A stretch of DNA of 64,000 nucleotides, taken from Bacillus sp. ISL-41 (lineage in GTDB: Bacteria; Bacillota; Bacilli; Bacillales; Cytobacillaceae). The translations under genes were made by a program, and so were the position numbers. How positions within the stretch are numbered: position 1 is the stretch's first letter; the number at the start of each line of letters is the position of its first letter. Location of the stretch: positions 1-64,000 of the forward strand of contig NZ_JAGGQP010000006.1 in the NCBI RefSeq assembly GCF_018613235.1, written 5' to 3'. Below, in pieces: positions 30,372 to 39,923 of this stretch. The notes below the pieces were generated by a model, which did no database searches, was not told the DNA's origin, and saw only the letters and a list, made by a program, of their open reading frames with translations.

Positions 30372-31313
30372 ATGAAGAATACATACAAGCTGACGGAAGG
30401 TTCCATCCTGTTGGCGATTTTTGCGGTTTTATTATTGATCACTTTTTATATACCTGGTCTTGGGTTAGTTGTTAACCTATTCCTTTCTTTGCCATTCTTA
30501 TTTTTCGGTGCTAAGTATGACGGGAAAAGTACGGCTGTGTTTACGCTCGCAGCTGTATTATTATCCATGATTCTAGGGTCCCTTCTGGCAATCCCGCTTG
30601 CATTGGCATATGGGACGACTGGTGCTGTGATGGGTTACATGGTCAGGAAAGGGAAAAGCAGATTTGCTGCATACATAGCTGGTTCCCTCGTGTTTCTTTT
30701 AAATTTAGTGGCACAATATGCATTGTCGGTTATTTTATTTAAAATCAATATCATCGAAGAACTGATGGAGGCTTTTCGAGTCTCTACCGACCAGGCGATC
30801 AAAATACTGGAACAAATGGGACAGACCCCTGATGAGAAACTCATTGAGCAATTTGAAACAATGATTGATATGATGGAAGTACTTATGCCAAGCATGTTCG
30901 TCATGGCTTCATTTTTAATTGTGTTCCTGCTTCAGCTTGTCTCGTTTCCATTCTTGAAGCGGTTTGGGATAAAAGTGCCATCCTGGCCTCCGTTCAGGGA
31001 ATTGAATCTGCCAAAGAGTATCTTATGGTACTATCTCATTACGATGATCGCAGCATTGATCATGCAGCCGGAAAAAGGAACATACTGGTTCTGGGTGATT
31101 TCCAATCTTACATTCATCCTGCAAATGCTGATGGTTCTCCAAGGGATCTCATTGGTGTTTTATATAACACATATTAAAAAGTATCCTAAAGCTGTTCCAA
31201 TCATCGTCATTGTCCTAATTTTCCTCCTGCCATTTGTTCTTTATATTGTGAGGATATTAGGTATAATTGATTTAGGGTTTGACTTAAGAAAACGTCTTGG
31301 GGAGAAGAAGTAA
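30372..31313 (+). CDS. yybS: YybS family membrane protein (DUF2232)
   Basis: 313 residues with about eight hydrophobic spans and a basic cytoplasmic end. Position directly before gdpP and the pattern LTEGSILLAIFAVLLLITFYIPGLG identify the YybS/DUF2232 family; the function is unknown. The ATG at 30372 follows GAGGTGG. The upstream sequence is the end of a family 2 repeat. Confidence 0.88.
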   Translation: MKNTYKLTEGSILLAIFAVLLLITFYIPGLGLVVNLFLSLPFLFFGAKYDGKSTAVFTLAAVLLSMILGSLLAIPLALAYGTTGAVMGYMVRKGKSRFAAYIAGSLVFLLNLVAQYALSVILFKINIIEELMEAFRVSTDQAIKILEQMGQTPDEKLIEQFETMIDMMEVLMPSMFVMASFLIVFLLQLVSFPFLKRFGIKVPSWPPFRELNLPKSILWYYLITMIAALIMQPEKGTYWFWVISNLTFILQMLMVLQGISLVFYITHIKKYPKAVPIIVIVLIFLLPFVLYIVRILGIIDLGFDLRKRLGEKK

Positions 31314-31343
31314 TCAGAAACTAACGCTTTAGGAGCTGAGCAC

Positions 31344-33317
31344 ATGCCTTCTTATTTAGAGAGGCGGCAAATACGTTATCCATTGTATGGATTGATGGCC
31401 GTAACACTGGTGCTGATTGGATTTCTGTCTTACTATAACTGGATTATAGGAGCAGCAGGGTTCATTCTCACTGGCCTGTTGATATATTTGATTTTTCAAG
31501 TGAATCATAAAATCAGGCAGGAGACGGAAGAGTATATTTCCACACTGTCTTATCGAGTTAAAAAAGTCGGCGAAGAAGCTCTGATGGAAATGCCAATAGG
31601 GATCATGCTGGTTAATGATGACTATTATATTGAGTGGACGAACCCATTCATAGCTGCCTGTTTCAATGAAGACTCACTTGTAGGAAAATCGCTTTATGAT
31701 GTTGCCGATGCAGTCATTCCATTGATCAAGCAAGAGGTGGAAACAGAAATCCTCACTCTTCACGACCGGAAGTTCAGGGTCATACATAAACCTGAGGAAC
31801 GCTTGCTCTACTTTTTCGATGTGACCGAACAGGCAGAAATCGAAAAAATGTACCATGATGAGCGCACGGTTATTTCAATCATTTATCTAGATAACTATGA
31901 GGAACTGACTCAGGGAATGGATGACCAGACGAAAAGCAGCTTAAACAGTCTTGTCACTTCCATTTTAAATAAATGGGCGACCAATAATGGGGTATTCCTC
32001 AAAAGGGTTTCTTCAGAACGGTTCATCGCTGTTTTTAGTGAGCATATCCTCCAGCTGCTGGAAAAAGGGAAGTTCTCAATCCTTGATGAAGTAAGGGAAA
32101 CGACATCGAAGCAAAATGTCCCGTTAACATTGAGCATTGGTGTTGGCACAGGGTATTCATCGCTGCCAGAGCTCGGAGCTCAGGCACAGTCCAGCCTTGA
32201 CCTCGCTTTAGGGCGCGGCGGTGACCAGGTGGCGATCAAACAGCCTAATGGCAAAGTTAAGTTTTATGGCGGCAAGACGAATCCTGTTGAAAAGCGGACA
32301 AGGGTTAGGGCACGCGTCATTTCTCATGCATTGAAGGAATTGGTGGTCGAGAGTGACAAGGTCTTAATCATGGGACATAAGAACCCGGATATGGACGCCA
32401 TCGGCTCAGCGATTGGGATTCTCAAAGTAGCGCAAATGAACAAGCGTGAAGGTTTTATTGTCTATAATAAAAATGAGATTGATACAGGTGTACAACGACT
32501 GATGGATGAGATTAAGGAAAATGAATCTCTCTACTCTAGATTCATTTCTCCGGAGCAGGCATATGAAATTGCATCTGATGACACATTGCTTGTCGTTGTC
32601 GATACGCATAAACCGTCGCTTGTGATCGATGAGAGACTTTTGAATCGGATTGAGAACGTCATCGTGATCGACCACCATCGCCGTGGAGAGGAATTCATTA
32701 AAAATCCTCTGCTCGTCTATATGGAGCCTTACGCTTCATCGACAGCTGAACTCGTGACAGAATTGCTGGAATACCAGCCAAAGAACGGTAAAATCCAGAT
32801 GCTTGAGGCAACTGCTTTATTGGCGGGAATCATCGTAGATACTAAAAGCTTCACTCTAAGGACCGGGGCCAGGACATTCGATGCTGCTTCATACCTGCGC
32901 AGCCATGGTGCGGACACCATTCTGGTTCAGAAGTTTTTAAAAGAAGATATTAATACGTATATCAGAAGAGCTAAAATTATTGAGAATGTATATTTTTACC
33001 GGGATAGCATTGTCATTTCAAAAGGCGCGGACGATGTATACTCCGATCATGTGCTGATTGCACAGGCTGCAGATACACTGTTGACGATGGATGGAGTGTC
33101 AGCGTCATTTGTCATCTCAAAAAGATCTGAGGATACCATTGGCATCAGCGCAAGGTCGCTTGGCGACATCAATGTCCAGGTGATCATGGAAAATCTAGAA
33201 GGTGGCGGGCATTTAACCAATGCTGCGACACAAATGTATGATATAACTACGGATGAGGCAGAAACACTTTTACAAAATGCAATAGATGATTATCTAGAAG
33301 GGGGACAAAAAGAATGA
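31344..33317 (+). CDS. gdpP: Cyclic-di-AMP phosphodiesterase GdpP
   Basis: 657 residues. Two N-terminal membrane spans (about 16-55), a PAS-like domain, a degenerate GGDEF domain (about 170-300) and the catalytic DHH/DHHA1 module. DHH metal ligands are seen in [12 protein letters not shown] (about 344) and [10 protein letters not shown] (about 441). The C-terminal DHHA1 part has GGGHLTNAA. It hydrolyses c-di-AMP to pApA, affecting wall stress and potassium balance. It overlaps rplI by four bases. B. subtilis name is yybT. Confidence 0.96.
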   Translation: MPSYLERRQIRYPLYGLMAVTLVLIGFLSYYNWIIGAAGFILTGLLIYLIFQVNHKIRQETEEYISTLSYRVKKVGEEALMEMPIGIMLVNDDYYIEWTNPFIAACFNEDSLVGKSLYDVADAVIPLIKQEVETEILTLHDRKFRVIHKPEERLLYFFDVTEQAEIEKMYHDERTVISIIYLDNYEELTQGMDDQTKSSLNSLVTSILNKWATNNGVFLKRVSSERFIAVFSEHILQLLEKGKFSILDEVRETTSKQNVPLTLSIGVGTGYSSLPELGAQAQSSLDLALGRGGDQVAIKQPNGKVKFYGGKTNPVEKRTRVRARVISHALKELVVESDKVLIMGHKNPDMDAIGSAIGILKVAQMNKREGFIVYNKNEIDTGVQRLMDEIKENESLYSRFISPEQAYEIASDDTLLVVVDTHKPSLVIDERLLNRIENVIVIDHHRRGEEFIKNPLLVYMEPYASSTAELVTELLEYQPKNGKIQMLEATALLAGIIVDTKSFTLRTGARTFDAASYLRSHGADTILVQKFLKEDINTYIRRAKIIENVYFYRDSIVISKGADDVYSDHVLIAQAADTLLTMDGVSASFVISKRSEDTIGISARSLGDINVQVIMENLEGGGHLTNAATQMYDITTDEAETLLQNAIDDYLEGGQKE

Positions 33318-33763
33318 AAGTAATCTTTTTGAAGGACGTTAAAGGAAAAGGTAAAAAAGGCGAAATCAAAAATGTGGCAGATGGCTACGCACACAATTTC
33401 CTGATCAAACAGGGTCTTGCAGTTGAAGCAAATCAGGCTGCTATGAGTTCCCTTAACGCACAACAGAAGAAAGAAGAGAAAATGGCTGAGCAGGAGCTAG
33501 AAGATGCGAAAGCGCTGAAGGAAAAGCTGGAAAAAGTTACAGTAGAATTATCTGCTAAATCTGGCGAAGACGGCCGTCTTTTCGGCTCAATCACTAGCAA
33601 GCAGATTGCTGATGAACTGCAAAAGGCGAACGGCATCAAGCTTGATAAGCGTAAAATTGAGCTTTCAGATGCAATTCGCACACTTGGATACACAAAGGTT
33701 CCAGTCAAGCTCCATAAAGATGTACAGGCAACTATGAATGTCCATGTAAAAGAAGGAAAATAA
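33314..33763 (+). CDS. rplI: 50S ribosomal protein L9
   Basis: 149 residues, typical length. The N-terminal [31 protein letters not shown] and the long helix followed by [19 protein letters not shown] are diagnostic. L9 stabilises the large subunit near L1. The start codon overlaps the stop of gdpP (ATGA), which couples translation. Confidence 0.97.
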   Translation: MKVIFLKDVKGKGKKGEIKNVADGYAHNFLIKQGLAVEANQAAMSSLNAQQKKEEKMAEQELEDAKALKEKLEKVTVELSAKSGEDGRLFGSITSKQIADELQKANGIKLDKRKIELSDAIRTLGYTKVPVKLHKDVQATMNVHVKEGK

Positions 33764-33884
33764 TTTACAGTTCCATATAGCCGTAAACATGATAAAATAA
33801 TATAGTTACAGAAATAGGTGATCGGTTCTGCTGATCACTTTTTTCAATTAGACGAGAGAGTCAATTTTGTAAGGGGGCTGGCAG

Positions 33885-35249
33885 ATGAGTGAATTATTCG
33901 CGGATCGACTTCCGCCGCAAAACATGGAAGCGGAACAAGCCGTACTTGGCGCAATATTTTTAGAGCCATCAGCTTTAACTCTTGCTTCAGAAATGTTAAT
34001 ACCAGAAGATTTTTACCGTGTTGCCCATCAGAAAATCTTCAATGTCATGCTGGATTTAAATGATAAAGGCAAAGCCATCGACCTTGTGACCGTTACTGAG
34101 GAATTGGCCTCATCCAAGCTGATTGAAGATGTTGGAGGCGTCAGCTATTTAAGTGAATTGGCTGCATCCGTTCCGACGGCTGCTAATATAGAGTATTATG
34201 CTAGAATCGTAGAAGAAAAATCACTGCTTAGAAGGCTGATCCGCACAGCGTCAGGCATCGCTGAAGATGGCTATATGCGTGAGGATGAAGTCGAAGCATT
34301 GCTTGCTGAAGCAGAAAAGAACATTATGGAGGTTGCCCAGCGCAAAGGCGGAGGAGCCTTCCATAATATAAAGGATGTCCTGGTCAGGACATATGATAAT
34401 ATCGAGGAAATGCATAACCGTAAAGGGGATATTACCGGACTTGAGACTGGATTTACCGAGCTTGATCGAATGACAGCAGGCTTTCAGCGAAATGATTTGA
34501 TTATCGTTGGTGCCCGTCCTTCTGTTGGTAAAACAGCCTTCGCCTTGAATATCGCCCAGAATGTTGCGAAAAAGACAGGAGAAAATGTCGCGATTTTCAG
34601 TTTGGAGATGGGTGCAGAACAGCTTGTCATGCGTGTCCTTTGTGCTGAAGGAAATATCGACGCCCAGAGGCTGCGTACAGGTTCCCTGAATGATGAAGAC
34701 TGGGGCAAGTTGACAATGGCAATGGGAAGCCTCTCGAATGCAGGAATTTTCATTGATGATACTCCGGGTGTCAAAATTACCGATATCAGGTCAAAATGCC
34801 GCCGTTTAAAGCAGGAGCAAGGACTAGGCATGATCATGATTGACTATTTGCAGTTGATCCTTGGAAGCGGCCGTGCCGGTGAAAACCGCCAGCAGGAAGT
34901 ATCCGAAATATCCCGTTCCCTCAAGCAGCTTGCACGTGAATTGCAGGTCCCTATAATCGCGTTGTCCCAGCTTTCCCGTGGTGTGGAACAGCGACAGGAC
35001 AAGCGTCCGATGATGTCCGATATTCGTGAATCCGGTTCAATTGAGCAGGATGCCGATATTGTAGCCTTCCTTTACCGTGATGACTACTATGACAAGGAAT
35101 CGGAAGACAAGAATATCATTGAAATCATAATTGCCAAGCAGCGTAACGGCCCGGTAGGAACCGTAAAGCTGGCGTTCGTAAAAGAATATAATAAATTCGT
35201 CAATATAGAGAATCGATATGACGAATCGTACGCTCCACCAGGGGCATAA
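33885..35249 (+). CDS. dnaB: Replicative DNA helicase (DnaB type; DnaC in B. subtilis)
   Basis: 454 residues. Hexameric fork helicase with N-terminal primase-interaction domain (PPQNMEAEQAVLGAIFLEP) and RecA-like C-terminal domain. Walker A is GARPSVGKTAFALN (about 205), Walker B MIMIDYLQLI, and the arginine-finger region RESGSIEQDADIVAFLYR. B. subtilis calls this dnaC. It follows rplI by 121 bp and ends in a terminator. Confidence 0.97.
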   Translation: MSELFADRLPPQNMEAEQAVLGAIFLEPSALTLASEMLIPEDFYRVAHQKIFNVMLDLNDKGKAIDLVTVTEELASSKLIEDVGGVSYLSELAASVPTAANIEYYARIVEEKSLLRRLIRTASGIAEDGYMREDEVEALLAEAEKNIMEVAQRKGGGAFHNIKDVLVRTYDNIEEMHNRKGDITGLETGFTELDRMTAGFQRNDLIIVGARPSVGKTAFALNIAQNVAKKTGENVAIFSLEMGAEQLVMRVLCAEGNIDAQRLRTGSLNDEDWGKLTMAMGSLSNAGIFIDDTPGVKITDIRSKCRRLKQEQGLGMIMIDYLQLILGSGRAGENRQQEVSEISRSLKQLARELQVPIIALSQLSRGVEQRQDKRPMMSDIRESGSIEQDADIVAFLYRDDYYDKESEDKNIIEIIIAKQRNGPVGTVKLAFVKEYNKFVNIENRYDESYAPPGA

Positions 35250-35250
35250 T

Positions 35251-35285
35251 GAGAATTGACCGTGCAGGTTGATTCTCTTTTTTTT
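35251..35285 (+). terminator. dnaB(dnaC) terminator
   Basis: GAGAATTGACC / GGTTGATTCTC with two wobble pairs and a five-base loop, then seven or more T. Confidence 0.88.
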
Positions 35286-35335
35286 ATATCTCGATAATCT
35301 AGCAGAGCCTTTATTGAGGTCATATAGCACGTGGA

Positions 35336-35380
35336 TTTATACGAACGAATTAAATGAAACACAAATTTAATGTTCGTGTT
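35336..35380. promoter_or_regulatory. Candidate PurR operator before purA
   Basis: Two opposed CGAAC cores, ACGAACGAA at 35341 and the complement of ACACGAACATT at 35368-35378, 25 bases apart. The PurBox pair of the Bacillus purine repressor has the same layout with slightly shorter spacing, and purA is a known PurR target. The left box is a weak match. Confidence 0.5.
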
Positions 35381-35383
35381 TAG

Positions 35384-35413
35384 TTGACTTGTGGTTGTGT
35401 TAACTGGTAAACT
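35384..35413 (+). promoter_or_regulatory. Candidate purA promoter
   Basis: -35 TTGACT (35384-35389) and extended -10 TGGTAAACT (35405-35413), about 55 bp before the start and just after the candidate PurR boxes. Confidence 0.5.
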
Positions 35414-35467
35414 TTATATGTTTGAAACGGAAAAAAATAACCGTATACCTTTGGAGGTGCTTTTTAT

Positions 35468-36757
35468 ATGTCATCCGTAGTAGTAGTAGGGACACAATGG
35501 GGAGACGAAGGAAAAGGGAAGATTACAGACTTCCTATCAGAGAATGCCGAAGTGATTGCTCGTTACCAGGGAGGTAACAACGCCGGACATACAATAAAGT
35601 TCAATGGTGAAACATATAAATTGCATTTAATTCCATCTGGGATTTTTTATAATGATAAAATCAGCGTCATTGGCAACGGCATGGTTGTGGATCCAAAAGC
35701 GTTAGTGAAGGAACTAGCTTATCTTCACGACAAAGATGTTAAGACAGACAATCTGCGCATCAGCAACCGCGCTCATGTCATCCTTCCGTATCACTTGAAG
35801 CTTGATGAGGTGGAAGAAGCGAGCAAAGGTGCCAATAAAATTGGAACGACTAAGAAGGGGATCGGTCCTGCATATATGGACAAGGCTGCACGTATTGGAA
35901 TCCGGATTGCAGATTTGTTGGACCGTGAAGTATTTGAGGAAAAGCTTACACGAAACCTCGAAGAAAAGAATCGCCTGCTTGAACGAATTTACGAAACAGA
36001 AGGCTTCAAGCTTGAAGATATTCTTGATGAGTATTTTGAATATGGACAGCAAATCAAGGATTATGTTGTCGATACATCCGTGGTTCTGAACGATGCGTTG
36101 GACGAAGGACGCCGAGTGCTATTTGAAGGTGCACAGGGAGTCATGCTCGACATCGACCAGGGTACATATCCATTTGTTACTTCTTCTAACCCAGTTGCCG
36201 GCGGTGTGACAATTGGTTCAGGAGTAGGTCCGACGAAAATCACTCATATTGTCGGCGTATCTAAAGCATATACAACACGTGTCGGTGATGGCCCGTTCCC
36301 TACAGAGCTAGACAACGAAATCGGCCACCAGATCCGTGAAGTCGGCCGTGAATATGGTACCACTACAGGCCGTCCGCGCCGCGTCGGCTGGTTCGACAGC
36401 GTTGTCGTCCGCCATGCCCGCCGTGTCAGCGGAATCACGGACCTATCTTTAAACTCGATTGATGTTTTGACAGGAATTGAAAATCTTAAGATTTGTGTAG
36501 CTTATCGCTACAAGGGCGAGTTGATCGAAGAGTTCCCGGCAAGCCTCAAGACACTGGCAGAATGTGAGCCAGTATATGAGGAGCTGCCAGGATGGACAGA
36601 AGATATTACAGGAGTGAAATCACTCGATGAACTGCCGGAAAACGCAAGACACTATCTTGAGCGCATTTCACAGCTGACAGGCATTCCATTGTCCATCTTC
36701 TCAGTTGGCCCGGACCGCACTCAGACAAATGTCGTTCGCAGCCCTTGGAGATCATAA
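35468..36757 (+). CDS. purA: Adenylosuccinate synthetase
   Basis: 429 residues. GTP-dependent condensation of IMP and aspartate, the first committed step to AMP. P-loop [11 protein letters not shown] near residue 7, [12 protein letters not shown], the [13 protein letters not shown] loop and VGPDRTQT at the end are all present. TTGGAGGTG precedes the ATG. It is monocistronic by its own promoter and terminator, and likely repressed by PurR. Confidence 0.98.
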   Translation: MSSVVVVGTQWGDEGKGKITDFLSENAEVIARYQGGNNAGHTIKFNGETYKLHLIPSGIFYNDKISVIGNGMVVDPKALVKELAYLHDKDVKTDNLRISNRAHVILPYHLKLDEVEEASKGANKIGTTKKGIGPAYMDKAARIGIRIADLLDREVFEEKLTRNLEEKNRLLERIYETEGFKLEDILDEYFEYGQQIKDYVVDTSVVLNDALDEGRRVLFEGAQGVMLDIDQGTYPFVTSSNPVAGGVTIGSGVGPTKITHIVGVSKAYTTRVGDGPFPTELDNEIGHQIREVGREYGTTTGRPRRVGWFDSVVVRHARRVSGITDLSLNSIDVLTGIENLKICVAYRYKGELIEEFPASLKTLAECEPVYEELPGWTEDITGVKSLDELPENARHYLERISQLTGIPLSIFSVGPDRTQTNVVRSPWRS

Positions 36758-36765
36758 TTTTAAAC

Positions 36766-36802
36766 AAATCCCTCGTTCTTTACAACGGGGGATTTGCTTT
36801 TA
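36766..36802 (+). terminator. purA terminator
   Basis: AAATCCCTCGTT / AACGGGGGATTT around a six-base loop, followed by GCTTTTATTTG. Confidence 0.88.
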
Positions 36803-37029
36803 TTTGTAAAACAAACCAACTGTTTTCCAGTTCGCGGAATTAAACAATTTTTATAGAGTCCAGCTAGATAAACAGCATTAAATGTAAACAATAAGAGTAC
36901 GGTATACGCAGGAAAATTACATTTTTAAAGAAAAAAGCAAAAAAAAATTAAAAAAATATATACAAACAATAAAATGCTATGGTAATATAAACAACGTTGT
37001 CACTAATTCGACAAAAAATGATAAGATAC

Positions 37030-37112
37030 GAGCCATTAGCTCAGTCAGTTGCTAACATCTTTGAACTCACTTCAGCGGCAACTTGCGAGAAAGGCCTAAG
37101 GTCTTTTGAGCA
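37030..37112 (+). pseudogene. tRNA-Lys 5' fragment with structured insert (copy A)
   Basis: GAGCCATTAGCTCAGTC (37030-37046) equals the first 17 bases of the intact tRNA-Lys at 37310. The D loop is then replaced by a 66 base block (37047-37112) starting AGTTGCT, containing GCGGCAACTTGCGAGAA and ending TTTTGAGCA. No anticodon arm or 3' half follows. The upstream sequence TTGTCA (about 36993) to GATAAG could be a promoter. Confidence 0.75.
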
Positions 37113-37154
37113 CTGTATCAAGCTAATAATCATTTAGGGTTAAAGTTTTAATAC

Positions 37155-37246
37155 GAGCCATTAGCTCAGTCGGTAGAGCAAGTTGCTCACTTCCTTGAAA
37201 AACTTCTGCGGCAACTTGCGAGAAGGACCGTAAGGTCGTTCGAGCA
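37155..37246 (+). pseudogene. tRNA-Lys 5' fragment with structured insert (copy B)
   Basis: The first 26 bases of tRNA-Lys (37155-37180, through GGTAGAGCA) are followed by a 66 base block (37181-37246). It has AGTTGC pairing with GCAACT, then TTGCGAGAA, the hairpin GACC-GTAA-GGTC with a GNRA-type tetraloop and the end TTCGAGCA. GAGCA is thus present at both edges. The following TCGCAGATGCG no longer matches a tRNA. Confidence 0.75.
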
Positions 37247-37309
37247 TCGCAGATGCGAAAAACAAAACTAACTAGGGTTCACAAAACTAGGTGTTACTTC
37301 TTTTCATAC

Positions 37310-37385
37310 GAGCCATTAGCTCAGTCGGTAGAGCATCTGACTTTTAATCAGAGGGTCGAAGGTTCGAGTCCTTCATGGCTCACCA
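37310..37385 (+). tRNA. tRNA-Lys (anticodon TTT)
   Basis: 76 bases including encoded CCA. The acceptor stem GAGCCAT / ATGGCTC pairs fully, the D arm is AGCTCAGTCGGTAGAGC, the anticodon loop CTTTTAA reads TTT, and the T arm holds GGTTCGAGTCC. Two broken copies of its 5' end lie upstream. Confidence 0.96.
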
Positions 37386-37455
37386 AGATTTTTTTGCGCA
37401 AGCAAAAATAATCTTCCTTAGATTCGCGACAGCGAAAAAGATCAACTTTATATCT

Positions 37456-37530
37456 GGCCCCTTGGTCAAGCGGTTAAGACACCGCCCTTTCACGGCGGTA
37501 ACACGGGTTCGAATCCCGTAGGGGTCACCA
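37456..37530 (+). tRNA. tRNA-Glu (anticodon TTC)
   Basis: 75 bases with CCA. Acceptor stem GGCCCCT / AGGGGTC with one G-T pair, anticodon loop CTTTCAC reading TTC, T arm CGGGTTCGAATCCCG. It lies between the Lys and Phe genes and has no broken copy. Confidence 0.95.
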
Positions 37531-37561
37531 TAATACATATATAATTGAGTAGTTTTATCGT

Positions 37562-37645
37562 GGCTCAGTAGCTCAGTCAGTTGCTTGCTTCTCCGAATAA
37601 GCATCTGCGGCAACTTGCGAGAAAAACCGCAAGGTCATTCGAGCA
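37562..37645 (+). pseudogene. tRNA-Phe 5' fragment with structured insert (copy C)
   Basis: GGCTCAGTAGCTCAGTC (37562-37578) equals the start of tRNA-Phe at 37690. A 67 base insert (37579-37645) starts AGTTGCT, has TGCTT / AAGCA as an inner stem, GCGGCAACTTGCGAGAA, then ACC-GCAA-GGT, and ends TTCGAGCA. After it the sequence runs on as GAGCAAAGGACT, as in tRNA-Phe, before decaying. So the insert sits exactly in the D loop. Confidence 0.78.
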
Positions 37646-37689
37646 AAGGACTTAAACCAGTCAAATTTTAGGAAATAACTTATTATCTT

Positions 37690-37762
37690 GGCTCAGTAGC
37701 TCAGTCGGTAGAGCAAAGGACTGAAAATCCTTGTGTCGGCGGTTCGATTCCGTCCTGAGCCA
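37690..37762 (+). tRNA. tRNA-Phe (anticodon GAA)
   Basis: 73 bases; GGCTCAG / CTGAGCC acceptor stem, anticodon loop CTGAAAA reading GAA, T arm GCGGTTCGATTCCGT. The CCA end is not encoded (ATT follows), so it must be added by nucleotidyltransferase. Confidence 0.95.
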
Positions 37763-37764
37763 TT

Positions 37765-37805
37765 AAAAAAGGGAGCGTGTCATATGACATGCTCTCTTTT
37801 TTTTT
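37765..37805 (+). terminator. Terminator of the tRNA cluster
   Basis: GGGAGCGTGTCAT / ATGACATGCTCTC with a palindromic centre and a run of at least nine T. Confidence 0.93.
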
Positions 37806-37809
37806 GTTT

Positions 37810-37826
37810 TGTAACATTTATGTAAT
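37810..37826 (+). promoter_or_regulatory. WalR-type box upstream of the M23 gene
   Basis: TGTAAC-ATTTA-TGTAAT is a perfect match to the WalR direct repeat TGTWAH-N5-TGTWAH. A near match lies at 38019-38035 on the other strand (TGTAAC-AAAAA-TGTATA). Both lie in the 390 bp region before the wall endopeptidase gene, next to walRK itself. The distance of the first to the start (about 330 bp) weakens the case. Confidence 0.55.
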
Positions 37827-38152
37827 ATAACTGTGAACTTCCTATTTTTAACATGTTTGTGTTGCTATTAACAACAATCTTCAATAACAATCCAACTAAA
37901 GTAGGAGAATACCCTGATATTACTAGGTTTTTGGCTTATTTTCATTTTCCGAGATAGGAAAATGTACCGATTCTGAATACCATTTAACTGACAAAAATCG
38001 TAATTAAATGTCAGCTATTATACATTTTTGTTACATAATGAAGACTAGTCTTCCCATTGATACATTATATGGTAAAGTATAAAGGTACAATTATCAGATA
38101 ATAGTTATTTAGAACTAGACTAATAGTGTTTGACCGTTGTAGGAGGATCAGG

Positions 38153-39637
38153 ATGAAAAATTTTAAACATAGGCTGTCCAATCTTGCCGGCAAAACATCT
38201 AGAGAGATGAAGCCAGCAATAAAAAAGTCGATCATGGCTGCAGTAACTGTAGCTGCGTTGTCTTTTGGTGCAGGAAATGCTGCACTTGCGGCTGAGTCTG
38301 ACTTAACAACCGTGTATTATGTGTATGTAAATGATAAATTTGTAGGAACTGTAGCAGATAAAGCGCAAGTAGAACAGCTGGTGGAAGACAAGTTGGCATC
38401 CGTGAAGAAGGAATACGCTGACCTTGATGTTGAGCTTGGGTTAGACGTATCTTTTATTCCTGAGCAGGTGTTCAGCTCAGCTGCCAACGCAAACACAAGT
38501 GAAGTAATCGAAGTGCTTAAAGACGAGATGACTGTTCAAGCCGATGCGTCAGCTCTTTTGATTGGTGATAATCCAGTAGCATTTGTAAAAGATGCTGAAG
38601 CTGCAAAAGAAGTCCTTAGGACATTAATGCTTGAACACGTTACTGAAGATGAATTAGCTGAGGTGGAGAGTAGAAAACAATCTCCTAATCTACCAGTACC
38701 CGAAGTGAAAGAAAATGAAACTCGTATATTAGACGTTTATTTAACTCTAGAAGTTTCACATTCGGATGAAAAAGTTGATCCTGAAAAAGTACTTTCTGTA
38801 GAGGAAGCTGTCCAGCTTTTTAAAAAGGGTACTTTAGAAGAACAGAAGTACCAGGTTAAAGAAGGGGATGTGTTAGGAAACATTGCCAATTCACATAACC
38901 TAAAGCTTGCTGAATTACTTACTTTGAATGAAGGTCTTACTGAAGACTCTGTACTAAAACCAGGACAGGAATTGAATGTGACTGTCTTGAAGCCTTTCGT
39001 TGAAGTCGTGGTCGACCGCCAGGTTTACGAACAAAAAGAAGTGCCTTTTGAAAGAGAAGTCAAAGAAGACTCATCCATGTTCAAGGGAGATACGAAGAAG
39101 CAGCAGGAAGGTAAAGTTGGCAGGAGTGGTATCACCTATTCAGTGTCAGAACAAAATGGCAGGGTAACCAAGAAGGAAGTCATTAATGAAGTCGTACTTG
39201 AAGAGCCTGTGAAGGAAATTATCATTAAAGGTACAAAGGTTGTTCCTTCACGCGGAGATGGAACTTTTGTATGGCCAACAAATGGCGGGTATGTATCCAG
39301 CAGGCAGGGCTATCGATGGAGCAGGATGCATAAAGGAATTGATATCGCAAGGCCAAGTAACTACACAATCAAAGCTGCTGATAATGGAAGAGTCGTATAC
39401 GCTGGTAACAGGGGCGATGGATATGGCAATAAAGTCATCATCGATCACCAAAACGGATACCGCACAATGTATGCCCACCTTGCCTCCATCTCAGTTAGCG
39501 TAGGCCAGTCAGTTTCTGGCGGTTCGAAAATCGGTGTTATGGGAAGAACAGGTAATTCCACCGGTATCCATCTTCATTTTGAAGTATATAAAAACGGCAA
39601 GATTATTGATCCACTTTCTAAACTAAGTCGAAAGTGA
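38153..39637 (+). CDS. LysM-G5-M23 peptidoglycan endopeptidase
   Basis: 494 residues. Signal peptide with hydrophobic core about 26-45, cleaved after ALA. An N-terminal region of unknown role is followed by a LysM domain (about 240-285, YQVKEGDVLGNIANSHNL), a G5-like domain (about 290-375) and a C-terminal M23 (LytM) domain with the zinc ligands in HKGID and HLHFE. This set suggests a secreted wall hydrolase that cuts peptide cross-links. The start is ATG after AGGAGG. It lies just before walR, and a WalR-type box upstream suggests it belongs to the WalR regulon. Confidence 0.92.
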   Translation: MKNFKHRLSNLAGKTSREMKPAIKKSIMAAVTVAALSFGAGNAALAAESDLTTVYYVYVNDKFVGTVADKAQVEQLVEDKLASVKKEYADLDVELGLDVSFIPEQVFSSAANANTSEVIEVLKDEMTVQADASALLIGDNPVAFVKDAEAAKEVLRTLMLEHVTEDELAEVESRKQSPNLPVPEVKENETRILDVYLTLEVSHSDEKVDPEKVLSVEEAVQLFKKGTLEEQKYQVKEGDVLGNIANSHNLKLAELLTLNEGLTEDSVLKPGQELNVTVLKPFVEVVVDRQVYEQKEVPFEREVKEDSSMFKGDTKKQQEGKVGRSGITYSVSEQNGRVTKKEVINEVVLEEPVKEIIIKGTKVVPSRGDGTFVWPTNGGYVSSRQGYRWSRMHKGIDIARPSNYTIKAADNGRVVYAGNRGDGYGNKVIIDHQNGYRTMYAHLASISVSVGQSVSGGSKIGVMGRTGNSTGIHLHFEVYKNGKIIDPLSKLSRK

Positions 39638-39644
39638 TTCCATT

Positions 39645-39680
39645 TTAAAAAAGTCTCTAGATTAACTAGAGACTTTTTTT
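39645..39680 (+). terminator. Terminator of the M23 gene
   Basis: AGTCTCTAG / CTAGAGACT around five bases with A and T runs on both sides. Confidence 0.93.
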
Positions 39681-39923
39681 ATTAGTTGTTTTGCCTTTTA
39701 GAAGTGATGAGCAGGGAGCTTTATAATGCAGCGCATGAAAATAATCCTGTCAGTTTATTGTTATGGGCAGGATTGGTACAATTGGGAAGAGAAGAATTAG
39801 AAGTTATATAACAGATAAATTCAGTTTTTCTCTGTTTTAAAGTAAAATAGATAAGATAGCTTTTTTAAAGAGAGAAAAATTATTCATATATGATTGTTAA
39901 TTTGGCTTAAAAGGAGAATTGGT

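Noticed and set aside
39707-39811. 34-codon frame (MSRELYNAAHEN...) before walR
   Set aside because: Weak RBS and no family recognised. Could be a remnant, but support is too thin.
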